Assembly (NCBI GenBank): GCA_038503035.1 | Contig: JAVSML010024622.1 | Location: 453,255 to 517,254, forward strand | Length of the DNA stretch: 64,000 nt | Source of the DNA: Crocodylus rhombifer | Taxonomy: Eukaryota; Chordata; Crocodylia; Crocodylidae | Direction: 5' to 3' | In this document: piece after piece, positions 60,373-64,000 of the stretch | Position numbering within the stretch: the stretch's first letter is position 1 | Layout of the letters: every line of letters begins with the position of its first letter | Program-made: the position numbers and the translations under genes | The notes under the pieces: model-generated | The model's database searches: none | What the model was told of the DNA's origin: nothing | The model's input: the letters and a program-made list of their open reading frames with translations, nothing else

Positions 60373-61201
60373 CAGTGAATCTCAGCCTCTTTTAGACTTG
60401 AGGCACCCTTCCGTAACTTCTGAATTTAGTGGTGCCCTTCGTAGGTGTGAGCAGAGCAAGCCCCTCTTCTCTGCATAGAGGAAACTTCCTCTCCCTCTGG
60501 CTTTCCCCTTGATGCATGAAACTCAGGATACTTTCCGGGTGTGTCTGCATGTGCATTTATGCTGGCTTAAATTTACTGTGCAGAAAGTGGTAATAGGTTG
60601 GAGCCTACATGCGTAGGTGTTACAGTGCATTAACACTCCATGTGGACTGACTTGCGACTAAAGTTAGTCCCAAGTCAGTCCACACACCCAGTGTTACTAC
60701 ACATTAAAGTGTCTACAGGTGCATTACTGCGGAGTAAGTAATGGGGCATAAATGTGATACCTGCATCATGCAGGCAGCAGATTCATGCTCAAGTCAGCAT
60801 AAGTTGCCATATTTACTGTGCAATATAGGTATGCACCTGTAGATGTGCACCTGTACTGCGTAGTAATATCAGTTACTGCACAGTAAATGTGCACACATAG
60901 ACATGCCCTCTGTGCCCTGCCTGCACTGGTGGTGTTACCAATCTCAGTTGTCAGGAAAGCATCTCTGGCAATCTCAATTGTTTACCAATCTAAATTGTCA
61001 GGCAGCAACAGCCTTGTAGTGGCCTCTCTCCTGAGGCCAGCTGCATTGGGATGCCCCCTGCTGCTGCAGCAGCATGCTGGTCTGGGGCTACCTGACGTTT
61101 CTGAGAAACTGGCATTGGTGACAGTGGCAGTGATGGGACATTGTTTTAAAAGGATCTTGCTTCACCTCAGGGTACCATGGGTCCCCAATTAAGAATCCCT
61201 G
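60373..61201 (+). mobile_element. Possible hAT-like element enclosing a GTCTACAC element
   Basis: The left end CAGTGAATCTCAGCC and the right end CAATTAAGAATCCCTG are weak inverses. Flanking 8-mers do not match, so the pairing is uncertain. Confidence 0.35.
60537..60908. mobile_element. GTCTACAC-family element, long form (372 bp)
   Basis: It starts GGGTGTGTCTGCATGTGC and ends, inverted, ACACATAGACATGCCC. The flanking triplets are tcc and tct. It is collinear with the copy at 19241-19633, including the GTCAGTCCACACAC segment and the ATCATGCAGGCAG segment. No coding capacity. Confidence 0.72.
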
Positions 61202-61785
61202 GCATAGGCAGTGGTGGGGCTTGCTTTTGTTTTGGGGGGATGGCAGGGGGAGAAGGGAGGAAGATGGATGAAGTTTAAATGTAAAATACAAGGCTTGTCA
61301 TTATTTATTTATTTATTTTTAAAGATTAAGCCATCTACTAGCCAGAGGTCAGATTGGACACAGGGGTTATCACCAAATGTAAGTCTGGCATGCCTTGACC
61401 AGCTAAGCAGTAAGGAGGGCTCTGTTATGAAGTGAGTGCTACTGGGTGGAGGTATTAGAGGAGGGAAATGTGTAATGGCATTGTATAATTTTAACTTCTG
61501 GCCATTGTCAGGAAGATCTTTGCTTCAGTAACTCCCTTTACAAGTTCCCTGTCCTTGCCCTTTCTTACCTCTGTTTGGAGCAGTCCCAAGTAGCAGCTTA
61601 GTGAAAGTAAAATGATTGTTGCTTTTTCATCCTTGTTATTATTAGCAGCATAGAAGTGTTTAAATTTTGTTTTGCTGATGCAAAAGAAATGTGTAGGCAA
61701 CAGCAAAAATATTAGAGCTGTCTGCAGATTTAGGAAGATGGTACAAATTTTCTTCTCAACTATAAGTGTTACAACTTAATTACAG

Positions 61786-62000
61786 GGGTGTAGGTTGTAC
61801 CCGTGTTGGTCTAAGGACCTAGGCAGACAAAGTTCTTTGGGTGAACTTCGATATCTTTTATTAGACCAACTTAAAATAGTTGGAAACAAAATTCTTAGCA
61901 AGCTTTCGGGTTTAAAAACCCTTCGTCAGGCTGAGGAAGCATCTACAGTTGGTGTGTGCTCTTTACTTTTCATTTCATCCAGAAAGAAGCCAGAGGCTAG
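61786..62000 (-). mobile_element. Terminal (pLTR-like) region of a Penelope-like element with hammerhead-like core
   Basis: On the minus strand, CTGACGA (61923-61929) is followed by a GGGTTT/AAACCC stem with a 2-base loop and GAAA (61904-61907), then GCTTGC. This is the CUGANGA-stem II-GAAA core of hammerhead ribozymes, which are known from Penelope-like retroelements. Further along that strand is TTAAGTTGGTCTAATAAAAG and TTAGACCAACACGGGTACAA. Helices I and III could not be assigned by eye. A fragment encoding the same element's GIY-YIG domain lies at 63335-63945 in the same orientation, with a hAT insertion between. Confidence 0.65.
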
Positions 62001-62095
62001 TATTCATGCAAGAAAGGCAGTCAGTGATGTAAATTGAGGAGTTGATAGGTGAGAGACAGTGGGGGGGAGAAGGGGGAGGAATGTAGCAGGTAAAA

Positions 62096-63234
62096 CAGGG
62101 GTGGGCAAAATATGGCCTGCAAGGCCGTTCTATCCGGCCCACGGGGGCCCTAAAAAAATTTGGAAAATTAATATTTCTCTGCCTTTGGTTCCTGTCAAAA
62201 ATGACAGGAAGCAAGGGCAGTAGGACCTAGGGGAAGCCCAGCAGACTCCAACAACAGCAGGCCCGCTTGGCCCCGCCCCGCCCCCCCCAGCCGGAAGCTC
62301 CTTTCTGGGCTTCTGGGCTGGGAGCATGTGGCTGCCCTGGTGGCGTGGGAAGCTGAGGTAAGTGTGGGGGGGTGGACCCTGGGCAAGGAAGGAGCATGTG
62401 TGTGTGGGGGGGGGGAGTGGCCCCTCCCCACCCATGCTTGGTGCCCCATGCTCAGCTTTTTCATGGGCTCCTTCCCTGCATGGAGAAAAGCAGCCCCTCA
62501 CCCGCGCCATGCCTGGTGCCCTGCGCTGGTGCTGCCCCCCCCCCCCCCCCCCCGCTACACTGGCAGTGGGGCAGGTTACAAGCTGGTGCTGAGCATGGGG
62601 AAAAGTGACCCCTTGCCTGTCCCATGGCTAGTCCGCTGTGCTGCAGCCACCTGCAGCCTGCCTTGGGCTGCGTGTACCTGCTCCAGACAGCTCTGCATGG
62701 GCTGTGAGTGCCTGCAGTGGGGGGTACTGGCCATGAGGCAGGTGAGGGGCCACTTTTCCTCACGCTCAGCACCAGCTTCTTCCCTGCTGGCAAGCAGGGC
62801 ATCAGGGCTGTGTGCTGCCCCCTGCCTGTACTGCGGGGCTGGGGGGCACTAGGAGCGAGTGGGTGGGGAGCCAGTGGGAACACAGGGCCCACACTGGTGT
62901 CCCGGGGCCAGTGTCAGTGAGGTCCAGAACAAGGTGGCAGGAGCGCGGAGTCCCAGCTGGCAGGGGCTCTATGGAGCCAGGCCAGCTCCCCCCTCCCTGC
63001 TGGTGCAGCCCAGTCCAGGTCCAAGGACTCCTGCCAGCCCCGCTTTAGGCCCCACCAGTGCTGGCCCTGTGACACTGGTCACAGGCCATTGGTCCTGAGA
63101 CATTGAGATGTTGGTTCCAAGATGGTGACCAGGGGGCAGGGCACCTGTCAAGGTGCGGGGCTACCCATGCGGCCCTCAACAGCCTGCCAAAAGTGGGTAA
63201 GCAGCCTTCCACTCAAAATAATTGCCTGCCCCTG
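62096..63234 (+). mobile_element. Non-autonomous hAT-like element, 1139 bp
   Basis: It starts CAGGGGTGGGCAAAATATGG and ends ATTGCCTGCCCCTG. The flanks aggtaaaa (62088-62095) and aggtaaat (63235-63242) match at 7 of 8. It is the same family as 17114-18097 and has the same inverted pair (62580-62606 and 62751-62778). A C run of 19 lies at 62535-62553. It splits the Penelope-like element. Confidence 0.85.
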
Positions 63235-63334
63235 AGGTAAATAGTGGAGAGGTACCTGGGAAGTCAGATGTCAGGCAGGTTATAAAGTGTCATAAATCCA
63301 ATGTTTATATTTAGTGCATGCATTTGCTTTTTTT

Positions 63335-63945
63335 TTTTGTATTTAGCAGGTTGATGAAGTGAAGTTCATAGGCTTGGCTCTGAGAAGTGTTTTTTTGTAA
63401 GTTCCCTTTGAGGATTAGAACTGAGAGATTGGAGAGAGAGTGGTTTTCTTATGAGAAATGTGCCCCCAGAGGTAATTGAGTATTCTTGTCTTTGATAGAT
63501 TTCCAGTGTGTGTACATTTTGGTGCACACTTGTTGTTTGGTCTCTCCTACGTATTTTCCATCAGGACATTTGCTGCATTGGATGAGATATATTACATTTC
63601 TGGAGGTGAAGCTGTAAGATCCTGGAATGCTGATGGTTCTGTTGTGGGGTGTAGTAATTGTGGTGGAGATGTGTTGGCAGGTTTTGCATTTCTTGTCATG
63701 GTATGATCTGGATCCATTTGGTGTGTTTTGGGCCGTTGGAAGTTTGCTTTTGTGATGAGGTTGGTGAGGTTCGGTGCTTGTTTGAAGGTTAGGATGGGTG
63801 GTTCTGGAAAGATCTCTTTAAGAATAGGGTCTCCTTCTAGTATGGGTTGCAGTTGTTTGAGGATTGTCTGTGTGGGTTAGAGGGAGGGATGATATGTCAT
63901 AACCAGTGGTGTGCAATTCGTGGGGGGTTTTCTTCTGTACTGTAG
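63335..63945 (-). mobile_element. Penelope-like element: RT C-terminus and GIY-YIG endonuclease remnant
   Basis: The minus strand encodes a linker with RT-end motifs (LVMTYHPSL; EGDPILKEIFPEPP, near 63900-63795). This is followed, after a frameshift around 63700-63715, by CKTCQHIS (63690-63667), NVIYLIQCSKCPDGKYVGET (63597-63540) and THWKSIKDKN (near 63515-63485). These are the CxxC linker and GIY-YIG signature of Penelope-like elements. A TAA lies in frame at about 63449-63451, after the LPLGAHFS block. The reading continues to about 63335. The 5' side ends near 63945, where AT-rich sequence replaces it, so the RT body is missing or lies outside the window. Pseudogenic. Confidence 0.8.
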
Positions 63946-64000
63946 TACTTAATTAGTAATAGTTAAGTTAATACAGAGCTTAATTAGTAATAATTTTAGA

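Larger units (their letters stand above)
53103..64000 (+). other. Intron 1 of the PPP2R5A-like gene (continues past the window)
   Basis: The intron starts at the GT donor after exon 1. No acceptor followed by B56 coding sequence was found up to 64000, which fits the long first intron known for this gene in mammals. The stretches 53103-55396 and 55625-60372 are largely AT-rich, with A-runs near 56226-56257 and 56889-56916, a GT repeat at 59088-59123 and no recognisable gene. Repeats found here are listed separately: hAT elements at 55397 and 62096, a GTCTACAC element at 60537, and a minus-strand Penelope-like element at 61786-63945. Confidence 0.8.

Noticed and set aside
1..64000. CRISPR array, operon or prokaryotic system
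   Set aside because: The window is vertebrate nuclear DNA; no repeat-spacer array, prokaryotic gene clustering or Shine-Dalgarno pattern is present. The only regular array is the ATGTC microsatellite.

Overview
This is a vertebrate nuclear window, most likely from a crocodilian; a turtle is the main alternative. The evidence is the repeat content. There are many CR1 LINEs in several age classes, short hAT and GTCTACAC-type inverted-repeat elements with target duplications, solo retroviral LTRs, a Penelope-like element, remnants of an L1/Tx1-like LINE, and no Alu, B1 or tRNA-type SINEs. The species call is inference, because no database was available.

Only one host gene is supported. A CpG island at about 52.15-53.11 kb carries the first coding exon (52946-53102, + strand) of a B56 regulatory subunit of protein phosphatase 2A. 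Its residues fit PPP2R5A better than the paralogue PPP2R5E. The exon ends in a clean GT donor inside a codon. Everything from 53103 to 64000 is then intron 1, and no second exon was seen. The first 52 kb reads as intergenic sequence.

Layout. 1-3.3 kb: no recognisable gene. 3.3-4.6 kb: a CR1 copy with a long open reverse transcriptase frame. 4.7-24 kb: small hAT elements, a tandem/inverted repeat block (5.2-5.9 kb), GTCTACAC elements, four more CR1 3' ends and a 1-kb hAT element. 24.1-26.5 kb: a GC-rich stack of nested TIR elements. 26.5-40 kb: old CR1 pieces, an L1/Tx1 ORF1 remnant (29.7-30.6 kb), a 1-kb TIR element and a 199-bp-period repeat. 40.5-51.5 kb: three related solo LTRs around a CR1 and a LINE ORF2 remnant. 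52-53.1 kb: promoter and exon 1. 53.1-64 kb: intron 1 with two hAT elements, a GTCTACAC element and, on the minus strand, a Penelope-like element with a GIY-YIG endonuclease segment and a hammerhead-like motif, split by a hAT insertion.

Apart from the exon, no frame longer than about 60 codons looks like a host protein. The other long frames lie in retroelements or GC-rich repeats. The most informative observations are the Penelope-like element with its hammerhead-like core, the 228-bp hAT family with intact duplications, the three solo LTRs, and the nested repeat stack. Boundaries given for old repeats are approximate.
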